A stretch of DNA of 64,000 bases from CBDBJL01 sp965206365. GTDB taxonomy: Bacteria > Pseudomonadota > Alphaproteobacteria > JABAAW01 > JAHZMA01. Shown piece by piece: positions 33,121-42,258 of the stretch; the first letter of the stretch is position 1, and each line of letters starts with the position of its first letter. The notes beneath the pieces were generated by a model that was given only the letters and a program-made list of their open reading frames with translations, was not told the origin of the DNA and did no database searches. The stretch covers positions 186,001-250,000 of the forward strand of contig CBDBJL010000018.1 in NCBI GenBank assembly GCA_965206365.1, read 5' to 3'. A program made the translations under genes and the position numbers.

Positions 33121-33540
33121 TTATTTTTTTGTAAGTGTAATCAAAGCAACTTTCGTAAAGCCTGCTTGGGTTACATCACCCATAATATCGACGACTTGTT
33201 TGTATTTTAGATTCTTATGGCCACGAATAAAAATACGCACTTGTTTATCATGATTGGCAGCTGTGCTTAAATGATTAATTAGGTTGGCGCGTCTTACTTT
33301 CGTATCTTGAATATATAAGGTTCCGTTAGCTCGAATCGTAATCACCAAAGGTTCATTAGATTCATTAAAGGCGGGTGCGTTGGTTTCGGGTAAATCTACG
33401 GGAATGCCGACCGTAAGCAAAGGTGCGGTAATCATGAAGACAATCAGCAAAACCAGCATAACATCAACAAAAGGGGTGACGTTAATTTCTGCGTTGGGTT
33501 TGTGGCGGAATTTTTTCTTGTTTCCAGAAGAGATTAGCAT
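33121..33540 (-). CDS. tolR: Biopolymer transport protein TolR
   Basis: ExbD/TolR-family stator of the Tol motor. One transmembrane helix with the proton-path Asp is in VDVMLVLLIVFMITAPLL, followed by the periplasmic domain (VDLPETNAPAFNESNEPLV). Length 139 residues. Lies 15 bases after tolQ and 10 bases before tolA, in one operon. Confidence 0.94.
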   Translation of the reverse strand: MLISSGNKKKFRHKPNAEINVTPFVDVMLVLLIVFMITAPLLTVGIPVDLPETNAPAFNESNEPLVITIRANGTLYIQDTKVRRANLINHLSTAANHDKQVRIFIRGHKNLKYKQVVDIMGDVTQAGFTKVALITLTKK

Positions 33541-33555
33541 AATATAAGGCCTTTG

Positions 33556-34245
33556 TTAAATATCTTCTTTGAGTGTTTTATCAAAATGGCGGGATAAAAT
33601 CACCATAAATTGTTCACCGAATCTTTCTAAAGTGCCCGTATAATCATTTAATTTTGTCGTAAAATGATTATAAAAATAGGCGGCAGGAATCGCTGCAATT
33701 AATCCTAAAGCAGTTGCAAATAAGGCTTCAGAAATACCAGGGGCAACAACGGCAAGATTGGTTTGTTTGCTAGCGGCAATAGATTGAAATGCATTCATAA
33801 TTCCCCACACCGTACCAAAAAGGCCGATAAAAGGTGCGGTAGAGCTGACGGTTGCCAAGAAAGATAAATATCTTTCTAGAAAATGGCTTTCTTCAGCCAA
33901 GGTGATGTCTAAAACTTTATTGATTCTATGATCTAAAGAGGCACGACGGACCGTTTGGTTGTGGGTAGAGATACGCCATTCGCGAATTGCGGCCAAAAAC
34001 ATTTTCTCAGTTGGCTCTAAGGTGGTTGTCTCTAGGGAATCAGCAAGCTGAAACAAAGAATCTGATTGGCGAAAACTCGTAATAAATCGATGAGATGATT
34101 TTTGAATTTTTCGAAACAAGAAAGCTTTTTGAATAATAACTGCCCAACTAATAATAGAAAGTAGAATGAGCAGTAAAATTACCAATTTACCAAAAATATC
34201 TGTGTTTACAACGAGAGTCAGCAGGGAAAGATCAGTTTGTTCCAT
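33556..34245 (-). CDS. tolQ: Proton channel protein TolQ
   Basis: ExbB/TolQ/MotA family; forms the proton channel that energises TolA. Three membrane helices are visible (VILLLILLSIISWAVIIQKA; FLATVSSTAPFIGLFGTVWG; ALFATALGLIAAIPAAYFYN) with the family block APFIGLFGTVWGIMNAF. Length 229 residues. Preceded by ybgC with a 21-bp gap, the usual proteobacterial arrangement. Confidence 0.96.
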   Translation of the reverse strand: MEQTDLSLLTLVVNTDIFGKLVILLLILLSIISWAVIIQKAFLFRKIQKSSHRFITSFRQSDSLFQLADSLETTTLEPTEKMFLAAIREWRISTHNQTVRRASLDHRINKVLDITLAEESHFLERYLSFLATVSSTAPFIGLFGTVWGIMNAFQSIAASKQTNLAVVAPGISEALFATALGLIAAIPAAYFYNHFTTKLNDYTGTLERFGEQFMVILSRHFDKTLKEDI

Positions 34246-34266
34246 TTCATATCCTTGTGTGATACA

Positions 34267-34716
34267 TTATATTTTCAATCCAAAGTAAGATGCAATATCT
34301 TGGGGCAAATGGCAAGCTTTACCATCTTGATCTATGAAAGCGAGATTAACTTGCAATGTTACCAATAAATTGGTTTCATGATAAATATCTTGTCGCATAT
34401 CAACCATTGTTAAGCGATTTTTCTGTATTAAGCTACGAATATTGGCATTAACAATTGAATTTGTTTCTATCCGTAGCCAATCATGAAGCTGAGCGGGGCG
34501 TAAAAATCGTAGATTACAACGGCGCACAACAAAAGCTGGCATATTATCTGTTTGATTTTGCGTTGCTCTGCCACCGCGCGAGAAATGTTGGAATCCGCCA
34601 GAACGTAAGTATTCACTACGGGCACGTTCAGCAAAACGTAGATAATTGGCATAATAAACAATGCCCATACAATCGGTATCCTCGTAATAAACGCGAAGTT
34701 CAAAATTATGTTTCAT
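34267..34716 (-). CDS. ybgC: Acyl-CoA thioesterase YbgC
   Basis: Hot-dog-fold thioesterase of the 4-hydroxybenzoyl-CoA type. The catalytic Asp segment YYEDTDCMGIVYYANYLRFA and ERARSEYLR match the family; length 149 residues. YbgC is associated with the Tol operon in proteobacteria and acts on short acyl-CoAs. Its start overlaps the ruvB stop by four bases (ATGA), so the ruv and tol genes form one transcriptional unit here. Confidence 0.93.
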   Translation of the reverse strand: MKHNFELRVYYEDTDCMGIVYYANYLRFAERARSEYLRSGGFQHFSRGGRATQNQTDNMPAFVVRRCNLRFLRPAQLHDWLRIETNSIVNANIRSLIQKNRLTMVDMRQDIYHETNLLVTLQVNLAFIDQDGKACHLPQDIASYFGLKI

Positions 34717-35768
34717 GATTGATGTTTCATGGTTGATGTTTCCGGGGTAAATAAATCTTTAGAAAATCCTTGAGGTACCGAAATGTTTAAATGAGCGTAG
34801 GCGTGATCAGTTAGCATTCTTCCGCGTGCAGTGCGATTAACAAAGCCTTGCCTGATTAAATAGGGTTCGATCATTTCTTCTAAAATATCACGTTCTGCAG
34901 ACAAAGCAACTGCAATTGTATCTAGCCCTACAGGGCCACCAGAAAAATTATTGGCAATCATAAGTAAGTAATTACGGTCAAATTTATCTAAGCCGGCAGT
35001 GTCAATATCCAGCCGTAGTAAATATTGTTGGGTTGCTTCTGGCGTAATGAAGGGTTGGTTGGAAAGTTGCCAAAAATCACGGATTCTTCGAAGCAAACGC
35101 AGTGCGATTCGTGGGGTTAATCGGCTGCGCTTGGCAATTTCAAAGGCACCTTCTGTAGAAAGCGGGCAATTAAGTAAGTTTGCAGCCCGAGTAATAATGG
35201 TGGCCAATTCTGCTGCTGTATAAAAATCTAATTGCATTGGAATGCCAAAGCGTTCTCGTAGGGGTTTCGTAATTAACCCTGCACGCGTTGTTGCTGCTAC
35301 CAAAGTAAAGGGAGGTAGGGTAATTTCAATAGAGCGTGCCCCAGCCCCTTCACCAATCATAATATCTAACTTAAAATCTTCCATAGCTGGGTAGAGAATT
35401 TCTTCCACAGCGGAAGATAATCGATGAATTTCATCAATAAATAAGACATCATTTTTCTCTAAATTTGTAAGCAAAGCAGCCAAATCGCCAGCCTTAGCAA
35501 TAACCGGACCAGAGGTTGAACGAAAATTACTGCCCATTTCATTAGCGATAATTCGAGCCAAAGTGGTTTTGCCAAGTCCGGGGGGGCCATGAAACAAAAT
35601 ATGATCAAGGGGTTCGTGACGTTTATGGGCCGCGTCAATAAAAATTTTTAAATTCTCTTTTAAGTGAGCTTGCCCAGTAAAATTGTTTAAATATTGGGGG
35701 CGCAATTGCGTAGAGAAATTTTCCTGATCCGGTAAATCATCATCATCTTCGGGTGTAAGTGAAATCAT
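34713..35768 (-). CDS. ruvB: Holliday junction helicase RuvB
   Basis: Hexameric AAA+ motor that drives branch migration with RuvA. Walker A (HGPPGLGKTTLARIIANE), Walker B (LFIDEIHRL), sensor block VAATTRAGLITKPLRERFG with the arginine finger, and the C-terminal winged helix ending FVNRTARGRMLTDHAY are all present. Length 351 residues. Overlaps both ruvA and ybgC by four bases. Confidence 0.97.
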   Translation of the reverse strand: MISLTPEDDDDLPDQENFSTQLRPQYLNNFTGQAHLKENLKIFIDAAHKRHEPLDHILFHGPPGLGKTTLARIIANEMGSNFRSTSGPVIAKAGDLAALLTNLEKNDVLFIDEIHRLSSAVEEILYPAMEDFKLDIMIGEGAGARSIEITLPPFTLVAATTRAGLITKPLRERFGIPMQLDFYTAAELATIITRAANLLNCPLSTEGAFEIAKRSRLTPRIALRLLRRIRDFWQLSNQPFITPEATQQYLLRLDIDTAGLDKFDRNYLLMIANNFSGGPVGLDTIAVALSAERDILEEMIEPYLIRQGFVNRTARGRMLTDHAYAHLNISVPQGFSKDLFTPETSTMKHQS

Positions 35769-36385
35769 CTGGGTTTCCCTAAGGTTTTTAGTGCAAGATA
35801 CAACATTTTATCAGCAGGTAAAGCCGTATGGTTCGCAATATTGGTAGTAGATTTATGGTGGTTACAAATATCAATGAGAATTTTCTGGGCTTTATTTTGT
35901 GGAAACCCTAGGGCGATAAGCCCTGATAAGGCTGTGGCAAAATCATCGTTAGCATCGCTATTTTCAGTAGAAGAGAGGTCGCAAAGGGGTGGTAATTTAT
36001 CGACAAGTTCATTAATAATTCTTTGGGCAAGTTTGCTACCAACGCCATGTGCACTTGTTAATGCACGATTATTGCCCTGAAAAATGAAATTTGTTAACTC
36101 ATAAGGGCTAAAGTGAGCAAGTAACCCAAGTGCCATTTTTGCGCCTACGCCCGGAACAGTGCCTAACAAACGAAACCATTCCCGTTGCGATAAAGAAGCA
36201 AAGCCATAAAGCGTAACTTCATTTTCACGCCAAATGGCTTCAGTATAAAGGGTAATTTTATCGCCTAAGGCTAAATTTTGATAATTCTTTTCTGCACATG
36301 CAACAGTATAACCTACATTATGAACATCAATTAAAATCGTATTTTTCTCAATTGCGAGTAATTTACCATGCAAATAACCAATCAT
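35765..36385 (-). CDS. ruvA: Holliday junction-binding protein RuvA
   Basis: Tetrameric junction-recognition partner of RuvB. An OB-fold start (MIGYLHGKLLAIEKNTILID), a helix-hairpin-helix region (LLGTVPGVGAKMALGLL), and a C-terminal RuvB-binding domain (ALSGLIALGFPQNKA) are seen. The start is ATG at 36385, overlapping the ruvC stop as ATGA; the longer frame from 36397 is not needed. Length 206 residues. Confidence 0.95.
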   Translation of the reverse strand: MIGYLHGKLLAIEKNTILIDVHNVGYTVACAEKNYQNLALGDKITLYTEAIWRENEVTLYGFASLSQREWFRLLGTVPGVGAKMALGLLAHFSPYELTNFIFQGNNRALTSAHGVGSKLAQRIINELVDKLPPLCDLSSTENSDANDDFATALSGLIALGFPQNKAQKILIDICNHHKSTTNIANHTALPADKMLYLALKTLGKPR

Positions 36386-36885
36386 GCTTCGTTCCATTTA
36401 TTTGCAATTGGAGTTTGGTGGGCGTGGGTGATGGCAATGGCAAGGGCATCTGATGCATCGTGGCGAGTAATAGATGCTTTTGCCATGGGCAAAAGATGCA
36501 GAACCATTTTCTGAATTTGTTCTTTATCAGCATGGCCGGTTGCCGACAAAGCTTTTTTAACGGTTTTATTTCCATATTCAGTAACACCAATGTTAAAAAT
36601 ATTCGGTAACATTAATAGAATGCCGCGGGCATTGCCTAATTTTAGTGCCGATGCTGGGTTCATTTTATTGACAAAAATTTCTTCAATGGCAACATGATGC
36701 GGTTGATATTTCTCGAGCAATTGAAAAGCTTGTTGGTAAAGAGCATATAATCGTTCTGTTAAAGAGAGTTTTGTATTTGGCATAATAACCCCGCAGGCCA
36801 CAAATTCAAGTCGATTACCATCGCTTGTGATTATTCCCCAACCTGTAGCCACTAATCCGGGGTCAAAACCGATAATTCGTTGCAT
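36382..36885 (-). CDS. ruvC: Holliday junction resolvase RuvC
   Basis: Nicks four-way junctions. The RNase-H-fold acidic residues are visible: IIGFDPGLVATGWGII (first Asp), AIEEIFVNKMNPASAL (Glu), and RHDASDALAIAITHAH (final Asp pair). Length 167 residues. First of the ruvCAB set, six bases after yebC. Confidence 0.96.
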   Translation of the reverse strand: MQRIIGFDPGLVATGWGIITSDGNRLEFVACGVIMPNTKLSLTERLYALYQQAFQLLEKYQPHHVAIEEIFVNKMNPASALKLGNARGILLMLPNIFNIGVTEYGNKTVKKALSATGHADKEQIQKMVLHLLPMAKASITRHDASDALAIAITHAHQTPIANKWNEA

Positions 36886-36891
36886 TTGGGT

Positions 36892-37650
36892 TTATCCCGC
36901 TGCAATCTCTTCCATAATGCTATCCTCAATATCAAAATTGGCGTAAATATTTTGAACATCGTCATTATCATCTAAGATATCGGTAAGGCGCAGTAATTTT
37001 CGGGCATCTTCAAGATTACTAACAGCAATTTGGGTTTTTGCGAGCCAAACAAGTTTGGCTGATTTTGGTGTAGAAAATTTTTCTTCTAAAATAGTGGCTA
37101 CATTTTGTAACATTTCAGTGGTAACATAAATTTGATGACCATCTTCTTCGGAAAAAATAATATTTTCTGCACCTGCTTCTAAGGCAAATTCAAACATTTC
37201 ATTTTCACTTGCACTTGTTGCCGGATAGATGATTTCACCAAAATGATCAAACATAAAATTTACAGAACCAGTTTCGCCTAAATTACCGCCAAATTTAGAA
37301 AAAGCTGCACGCACTTCTGATGCGGTGCGGTTACGATTATTCGTTAAAACTTCGACAATAATTGCAACGCCTGAGCTCCCATAACCTTCGTAGCGAATTT
37401 CTTCATAAATTGAATCAGGATCATTGCCAACACCTTTCGTAATGGCGCGGTTAATATTATCTTTGGGCATATTTTCAGCGCGCGCAGCGATAATCGCACT
37501 ACGCAAACGGGGATTGGCAGCAATATCTTCACCCCCTAATTTGGCGGCAACGGTAATTTCACGCGTAAATTTGGCAAAAACACCCGCACGTTTCTTATCC
37601 TGTGCACCCTTACGGTGCATAATATTTTTGAATTTAGAATGACCTGCCAT
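36892..37650 (-). CDS. yebC: YebC/PmpR-family protein
   Basis: TACO1/YebC family, starting MAGHSKFKNIMHRKGAQDKK, diagnostic of the group. Members have been described as transcriptional regulators and, for the TACO1 type, as relieving ribosome stalling at polyproline. Length is 252 residues. It precedes ruvC by six bases, the standard alphaproteobacterial linkage. Confidence 0.95.
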   Translation of the reverse strand: MAGHSKFKNIMHRKGAQDKKRAGVFAKFTREITVAAKLGGEDIAANPRLRSAIIAARAENMPKDNINRAITKGVGNDPDSIYEEIRYEGYGSSGVAIIVEVLTNNRNRTASEVRAAFSKFGGNLGETGSVNFMFDHFGEIIYPATSASENEMFEFALEAGAENIIFSEEDGHQIYVTTEMLQNVATILEEKFSTPKSAKLVWLAKTQIAVSNLEDARKLLRLTDILDDNDDVQNIYANFDIEDSIMEEIAAG

Positions 37651-37659
37651 AATATTTTA

Positions 37660-38181
37660 TCAACCTTTTACAATGCTTTGCATAATAATATCGCCTGCTT
37701 TTTCAGCATTTTCCCAACCGGTTACTTTCACCCATTTTCCGCTTTCCAGATCTTTATAATGTTCAAAAAAATGGGCAATTTGCTGTAAAGTAATTTCAGC
37801 AACATCACTATAATTTTTGATATTATGATAAAGTGGGTATAATTTTGTATGTGGGACAGCAAGAATTTTCTCATCAATTCCAGCTTCATCTTCCATCATT
37901 AATACTCCGATTGGTCGTGAGCGAATAACGCAGCCAGGAATAACCGGCAAATGGCTAAGTACCAGTACATCGCAAGGATCGCCATCTCCCGAAAGAGTAT
38001 GGGGGATAAATCCATAATTTGCCGGATAAAACATAGCGGTACTTAAAAAACGATCTACAAAAATTGCGCTGGAATCCTTATCAAATTCGTATTTTACGGG
38101 TGATGAACCCATAGGGACTTCAATAATCACATTAATATCCTCGGGGGCATTTTTGCCAATGGCAATTTTGCTGATATCCAT
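37660..38181 (-). CDS. ppa: Inorganic pyrophosphatase
   Basis: Family I soluble pyrophosphatase, pulling biosynthetic reactions forward by hydrolysing PPi. The metal-binding block DGDPCDVLVLSHLPV and the preceding FLSTAMFYPANYGFIPHTLS are clear. Length 173 residues. It is nine bases upstream of yebC on the same strand and probably cotranscribed. A stem-loop with a T-run lies about 105 bases before its start. Confidence 0.96.
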   Translation of the reverse strand: MDISKIAIGKNAPEDINVIIEVPMGSSPVKYEFDKDSSAIFVDRFLSTAMFYPANYGFIPHTLSGDGDPCDVLVLSHLPVIPGCVIRSRPIGVLMMEDEAGIDEKILAVPHTKLYPLYHNIKNYSDVAEITLQQIAHFFEHYKDLESGKWVKVTGWENAEKAGDIIMQSIVKG

Positions 38182-38285
38182 TTCTGTAAGCTCCTTTTAT
38201 TTTTTAACAGGTATAAATTATATTACCTATAAATCATCGTTTCGCATTTGTCAAAAAATTGTATTTATGTCACAATAAAAAATAC

Positions 38286-38307
38286 TACCCCAAAAATCAT
38301 TGGGGTA
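38286..38307 (-). terminator. Terminator-like hairpin in the ppa leader
   Basis: An 8-bp stem (38286-38293 with 38300-38307) with a 6-base loop; on the minus strand it is followed by GTATTTTTT. No minus-strand gene lies just upstream, so it could be a leader attenuator for ppa. Alternatively it blocks antisense RNA from the opposite genes. Confidence 0.35.
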
Positions 38308-38338
38308 AAAAGATCATAAATCAGAAGAAGGTGCCAAA

Positions 38339-38566
38339 ATGAATATTTTATCATTATTGTTAATTTACATATTGGTGTGGTGGATTGTATTTTTTACGTT
38401 GTTATCGCAAGGGCATCAATTAGAAGAAAAACCACAATTAGGGAATGATATTGGGGCACCGGCTAATCCACGCATGGGAAGGAAAATTGCAATAACTTCG
38501 GGGGTAAGTTTTGGGATAACGCTTATTTTTGTATTGCTGGCTAAATTTATGGGGATTGCTTTATAA
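38339..38566 (+). CDS. DUF1467 family membrane protein
   Basis: A 75-residue protein with two membrane helices (ILSLLLIYILVWWIVFFTLL and ITSGVSFGITLIFVLLAKFM) joined by a hydrophilic loop containing GNDIGAPANPRMGRK. This matches the small alphaproteobacterial DUF1467 family, whose function is unknown. Start ATG at 38339 with AGAAGGTG upstream. It precedes tag by 11 bases. Confidence 0.85.
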   Translation: MNILSLLLIYILVWWIVFFTLLSQGHQLEEKPQLGNDIGAPANPRMGRKIAITSGVSFGITLIFVLLAKFMGIAL

Positions 38567-38577
38567 GCTTGAGTTTC

Positions 38578-39183
38578 ATGTCGGGTTATTGCTTAGCGGC
38601 ACAGCAAAATATTTTGCTACAAAATCATCATGATACCGAGCATGGTTTCCCGTGTTTAGATGATAATCGGTTGTTTGAATTTTATTGTTTAGAAATTGCT
38701 CAGGCAGGGCTTTCATGGCAGACGATTATGAAAAAACAACGGGGCATGCGTTGTGCTTTTGATAATTTTGATGTTGCAAAAGTTGCTGCTTATCAAGAAA
38801 CAGATATTGCCCGTTTGATGCAAACAAAGGATGTAATTAAATATCGTTTAAAGATTGAAGCTATGATTGGCAATGCCAGGGCAATTTTAAATTTACAAAA
38901 AGAACATGGTAGTTTTGCTGATTGGTTGGCATTACAACATCATCATATTCAACAAGTAATTTCAGAGCGAGAATGCAGCACGGTAGTGGCAAAAATTACG
39001 CTAGCGAAAGAATTATGGGTGAAAGCATTAAAAAAACAATTTAAGTTTGTTGGCAATGAAATTGTTCAAGAATTTTTAATGGGCATTGCCTATTTGCCCA
39101 ATGCTCATGATTGTGATTGTCCAATTTATCATTTTATTTGTCAAAAATTTCCTGATTTGCCTTATTATGATTTTATGCGTTAA
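38578..39183 (+). CDS. tag: DNA-3-methyladenine glycosylase I
   Basis: Removes 3-methyladenine from DNA. The Tag pattern is recognisable: HHDTEHGFPCLDDNRLFEFY, EIAQAGLSWQTIMKK, FDNFDVAKVA, and a C-terminal HDCDCPIYHF that resembles the zinc ligands of the family. I start at ATG 38578 (GAG just upstream) rather than the TTG three codons earlier. Length 201 residues. The N-terminal CLAAQ replaces the usual RCxWA, a divergent zinc-site region. Confidence 0.85.
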   Translation: MSGYCLAAQQNILLQNHHDTEHGFPCLDDNRLFEFYCLEIAQAGLSWQTIMKKQRGMRCAFDNFDVAKVAAYQETDIARLMQTKDVIKYRLKIEAMIGNARAILNLQKEHGSFADWLALQHHHIQQVISERECSTVVAKITLAKELWVKALKKQFKFVGNEIVQEFLMGIAYLPNAHDCDCPIYHFICQKFPDLPYYDFMR

Positions 39184-39214
39184 ATTTTCAGGATCATTTA
39201 ATTTCAACATATTT

Positions 39215-40222
39215 TCAAAGAGAGCAATCGGCAAAACTTTGGGCGATATTAAGCATTAATTGGGAATAAAGTGCAATGCCTGGGCGCAAATTCGCGCCTA
39301 AAGGGTCAATTTCTACCCAATGATAAGGTTTTTCTTGGTTTTTGTTATGATTATTAAAGGCAATGAGTATTTTTTTAGAAAATTGGGGCTCAAAGAAAAG
39401 ACAACTATGGGGATCTATTTTACCAAGGAGGTTACGCAAATGTTTGCCACTAGGGGGAGTGTGGGGGTTGAGCAAAATTAACCCATGAGTTTTTAGGGTA
39501 AAATAATTTTCAAAATAATGGATACTATCATGAAATAAGAGGATTTCGGGGGGAGACGTTTTTACTGAATCAAGAATATTTATGATTTCAGTGGTTAAAC
39601 GATCGATTTCATTTAGGGCATTTAGGGTATTGCTAGCGTATTTTTTGCTATTTTTTGGATCAATCAATATTAACAGATCGCGCATATGGGTAAGAATAAT
39701 TTTGGCATTATCGGGGTCAAGCCAAAGATGTTGATTGTAACGCGTTATATTATGAGCATGGCGAGAGCTTTTTGCCTCTTCATCTGCTGTATGCCAGGAA
39801 AAATCTGTTTTATGACGCCAAGGTAGCATTGTTAGCTCCGAGAAGTTGCTTAGGGCAATTGCGGTGTTATGTTTGCGCGGTTTCATAAATTTTGCTAAAT
39901 TATTTTCAATATCGGCACCTACCCAGAAAATTAAATCTTGATGTTGTAATTGAACAATATCTGAAGGTTTTAAGGCGTAATTATGGGGGGAGGTTGAAGT
40001 TTTTATAAGCAAATTTGGTGTTGCAATTCCTTGCATCACTTGGCTAAGCAAAGAATGAATTGGAGGGATCGATGCGGTGACTTGAATTGTTTCTGGTGTG
40101 TTTTTTGCTGTCGCCAGGGATGCTGTCGCCAAGGGTATTATCGCCAGGGATATTATTAGGGGTAAGGAAATTTGGAATAGAAAAATACCGACCAGGGGTC
40201 TTGCTATTATTTTTATTTTCAT
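39215..40222 (-). CDS. znuA: Zinc ABC transporter substrate-binding protein ZnuA
   Basis: Periplasmic zinc-binding protein of the cluster 9 ABC family. An unusually long hydrophobic export signal (about residues 1-38) ends near ATAKNTPE. Likely metal ligands are His in SPHNYALKPSD, in NQHLWLDPDNA and in LLFHDSIHYFENYF; a short histidine-containing stretch SSRHAHN replaces the long His-rich loop of E. coli ZnuA. Length 335 residues. Divergent from znuCB, so the three genes share one control region. Manganese specificity is possible, but the context and HLWLDP pattern favour zinc. Confidence 0.88.
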   Translation of the reverse strand: MKIKIIARPLVGIFLFQISLPLIISLAIIPLATASLATAKNTPETIQVTASIPPIHSLLSQVMQGIATPNLLIKTSTSPHNYALKPSDIVQLQHQDLIFWVGADIENNLAKFMKPRKHNTAIALSNFSELTMLPWRHKTDFSWHTADEEAKSSRHAHNITRYNQHLWLDPDNAKIILTHMRDLLILIDPKNSKKYASNTLNALNEIDRLTTEIINILDSVKTSPPEILLFHDSIHYFENYFTLKTHGLILLNPHTPPSGKHLRNLLGKIDPHSCLFFEPQFSKKILIAFNNHNKNQEKPYHWVEIDPLGANLRPGIALYSQLMLNIAQSFADCSL

Positions 40223-40265
40223 AAGGATTTTTTTTTTACAGCAAATAGAATAAATTGTAGGGTAT

Positions 40266-40275
40266 CATTATAATG
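40266..40275. promoter_or_regulatory. Possible Zur operator between znuA and znuC
   Basis: The perfect palindrome CATTATAATG sits in the 125-bp divergent spacer, and the wider sequence ATCATTATAATGCA is reminiscent of Zur-type AT-rich dyads. Placement between znuA and znuCB supports the idea. No zur gene is in the window. Confidence 0.35.
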
Positions 40276-40347
40276 CAATAAAAAATGAATTTCAAGGAAG
40301 CCTTTTACTCATTTTTCAGGGGTTTTACTTTTTAGGAGATAGAAACA

Positions 40348-41118
40348 GTGCAAAAAATGCAACAAGAAACAATAAAAGCACAGCAAGATTTTTTGGTTCA
40401 AGCGGATAATGTTAGTTTTTATCAAGGGCCTCATCAATTGCTAAAAGATGTTACTTTAACCCTTTATCGCCAAGCGATTGTAACGCTTATTGGCCCTAAT
40501 GGTGCCGGTAAAAGTACATTTGCCAAATTAATTATGGGAATTTTATTGCCGAGTGCGGGTCGTATTCGGAAAATTAATAATTTACAAATTGGTTATGTTC
40601 CACAAAAATTAAATATTTCAAAGAATTTGCCGATGAATGTAAGACGATTATTGGCTTTAAGTGCGGATTTAAAACCAGATCAATGGTTTGAGTTTGCAGA
40701 AAAATTTGGCATTGCTGATTTATTGATGCGCGATGTGCATCATCTATCAGGCGGTGAATGGCAACGGGTGTTATTTGCGCGTGCGATTGTAAAAAATCCA
40801 GATTTATTGGTTCTTGATGAACCTGTGCAAGGGGTTAGTTTTCGCGATACAGCTTTGTTATATCGTTGGATTGAAAATATACGTGATGAGGCAAGAACCG
40901 GTATTTTGTTGATTTCGCATGACCTGAATATTGTGATGGCAAAAAGTGATTATGTTGTTTGTCTCAATAAAAATATTCGCTGTCATGGAATGCCACAAAA
41001 TATTATCCAAGATCAAAATTATCATCAGCTTTACGGGAATGATTCTTTGGCATTGTATCAACATAGCGATCCTTTTTGTGTTGGGCATACGTTAGGGGTA
41101 CAGGATGGCAAACCATGA
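40348..41118 (+). CDS. znuC: Zinc ABC transporter ATP-binding protein ZnuC
   Basis: ATPase of the zinc importer. Walker A GPNGAGKST, signature LSGGEWQRVLFARA, Walker B LLVLDEPVQGV, and the switch His in LLISHDLNIV are all intact. The start is GTG at 40348, nine bases after AGGAG; ATG at 40357 is the alternative. Length 256 residues. Its stop overlaps znuB by four bases. Confidence 0.93.
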   Translation: MQKMQQETIKAQQDFLVQADNVSFYQGPHQLLKDVTLTLYRQAIVTLIGPNGAGKSTFAKLIMGILLPSAGRIRKINNLQIGYVPQKLNISKNLPMNVRRLLALSADLKPDQWFEFAEKFGIADLLMRDVHHLSGGEWQRVLFARAIVKNPDLLVLDEPVQGVSFRDTALLYRWIENIRDEARTGILLISHDLNIVMAKSDYVVCLNKNIRCHGMPQNIIQDQNYHQLYGNDSLALYQHSDPFCVGHTLGVQDGKP

Positions 41119-41954
41119 TTTTTGAAAGCTTGTTTTTAACCTCTTTGCTTGCGGGAATCGGGCTGGCTTTAATGGTGGCACCCCTTAGTTGTGTTGTTGT
41201 TTGGCAGAAAATGGCTTATTTGGGGGATACTATGGCACATGCGGCTTTGCCTGGTATTGTTTTTGCGGTTTTATTTCAAGTGAATATTACGATTTCTGTA
41301 TTTATAACAGTATGTTTTGTTGCGGTTAATTTAGAAATTATCAAACGGTATCATTCATTATCTAACGATGTGATTTTAGGCATTTTAGCGCATTGTGCAT
41401 TGGCTATTGGCATTATTTTATGGGTATTTTTTGAAATAAAGTTAGATTTACATAGTTTGTTGTTTGGAGATATTCTGGCGGTAACATCGCGCGATATTAT
41501 TTTTATTTATGGGGCGGGAATTCTTACGGGAATATCTGTATGGTTTTTATGGCGCTCATTTTTGTTGATGAGTCTGCATCCAGATTTTGCATGTGCAGAA
41601 GGAATAAATCTTGCACGCACACAAATGTTTTTTATTATTCTATTGGCGTTGGTAATTGCAATTGCCATGCAGTTGGTTGGGGTTTTGTTAACAACAACAT
41701 TTTTAATTATTCCAGCGGCAACGGCGCGAAAATTTGCGCAAACTCCGGAACAAATGGTTGCTTTAGCAGCATTATTTGGGGTTTTGGCAGTATTTATTGG
41801 TTTGTTGGGTTCATTTACAATTGATATCCCTTCAGGACCTACAATTATTTTGGTGGGTTTTATTTTATTCATGATGAGTCAAATAATGGTGGGAGCCATT
41901 GGTTTTATGATTAAAATAATTGCCATTAAGAAAAATACCGCAAAGAAAAAATAA
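41115..41954 (+). CDS. znuB: Zinc ABC transporter permease ZnuB
   Basis: ABC-3 family membrane permease with about eight hydrophobic helices. The conserved PLSCVVVWQKMAYLGDTMAH near the N-terminus and the C-terminal FTIDIPSGPTIILVGFILF block identify it. I use ATG at 41115 (ATGA overlap with znuC) instead of the longer open frame; this gives 279 residues. Completes the znuCB operon. Confidence 0.92.
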   Translation: MIFESLFLTSLLAGIGLALMVAPLSCVVVWQKMAYLGDTMAHAALPGIVFAVLFQVNITISVFITVCFVAVNLEIIKRYHSLSNDVILGILAHCALAIGIILWVFFEIKLDLHSLLFGDILAVTSRDIIFIYGAGILTGISVWFLWRSFLLMSLHPDFACAEGINLARTQMFFIILLALVIAIAMQLVGVLLTTTFLIIPAATARKFAQTPEQMVALAALFGVLAVFIGLLGSFTIDIPSGPTIILVGFILFMMSQIMVGAIGFMIKIIAIKKNTAKKK

Positions 41955-42258
41955 TTTTTAGGAAAAATCAAAAATTATCGAAGAATCAGCTTCTAAATAA
42001 AAAAACATTCAGGAATATGAATGTATTTTAAGGTATTTTACAAGCCTCATTATCGCTTTATCGCTTAAAATTAGGTTAAAATATAAGGAATCTGCAAAAA
42101 ATGAGCATTTTTTGTAATATTTTTAAGATTCGTAAAATATTGTGATATAATCCATAGTTGCAGATCTATCATTTCTATAAACTTATTAATATTGAGGAAT
42201 GGATCCGGATAGATTTGACAAAAATGTAGGAAAATAATTTTTTATGGAGGATAAACTT
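41955..42258. other. 304-bp intergenic region before the TRAP locus
   Basis: It contains a weak stem-loop at 42005-42024 (acattc/gaatgt, 8-base loop, followed by atttta) that may terminate znuCB, and the promoter candidate at 42123-42151. No ORF or structured RNA is recognised. Confidence 0.5.
42123..42151 (+). promoter_or_regulatory. Candidate promoter of the first TRAP binding-protein gene
   Basis: TTAAGA (42123-42128) and a perfect TATAAT (42146-42151) are separated by 17 bases, giving an RNA start about 100 bases before the ATG at 42259. A related, weaker sequence occurs before the third copy near 44840-44860. Confidence 0.5.
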
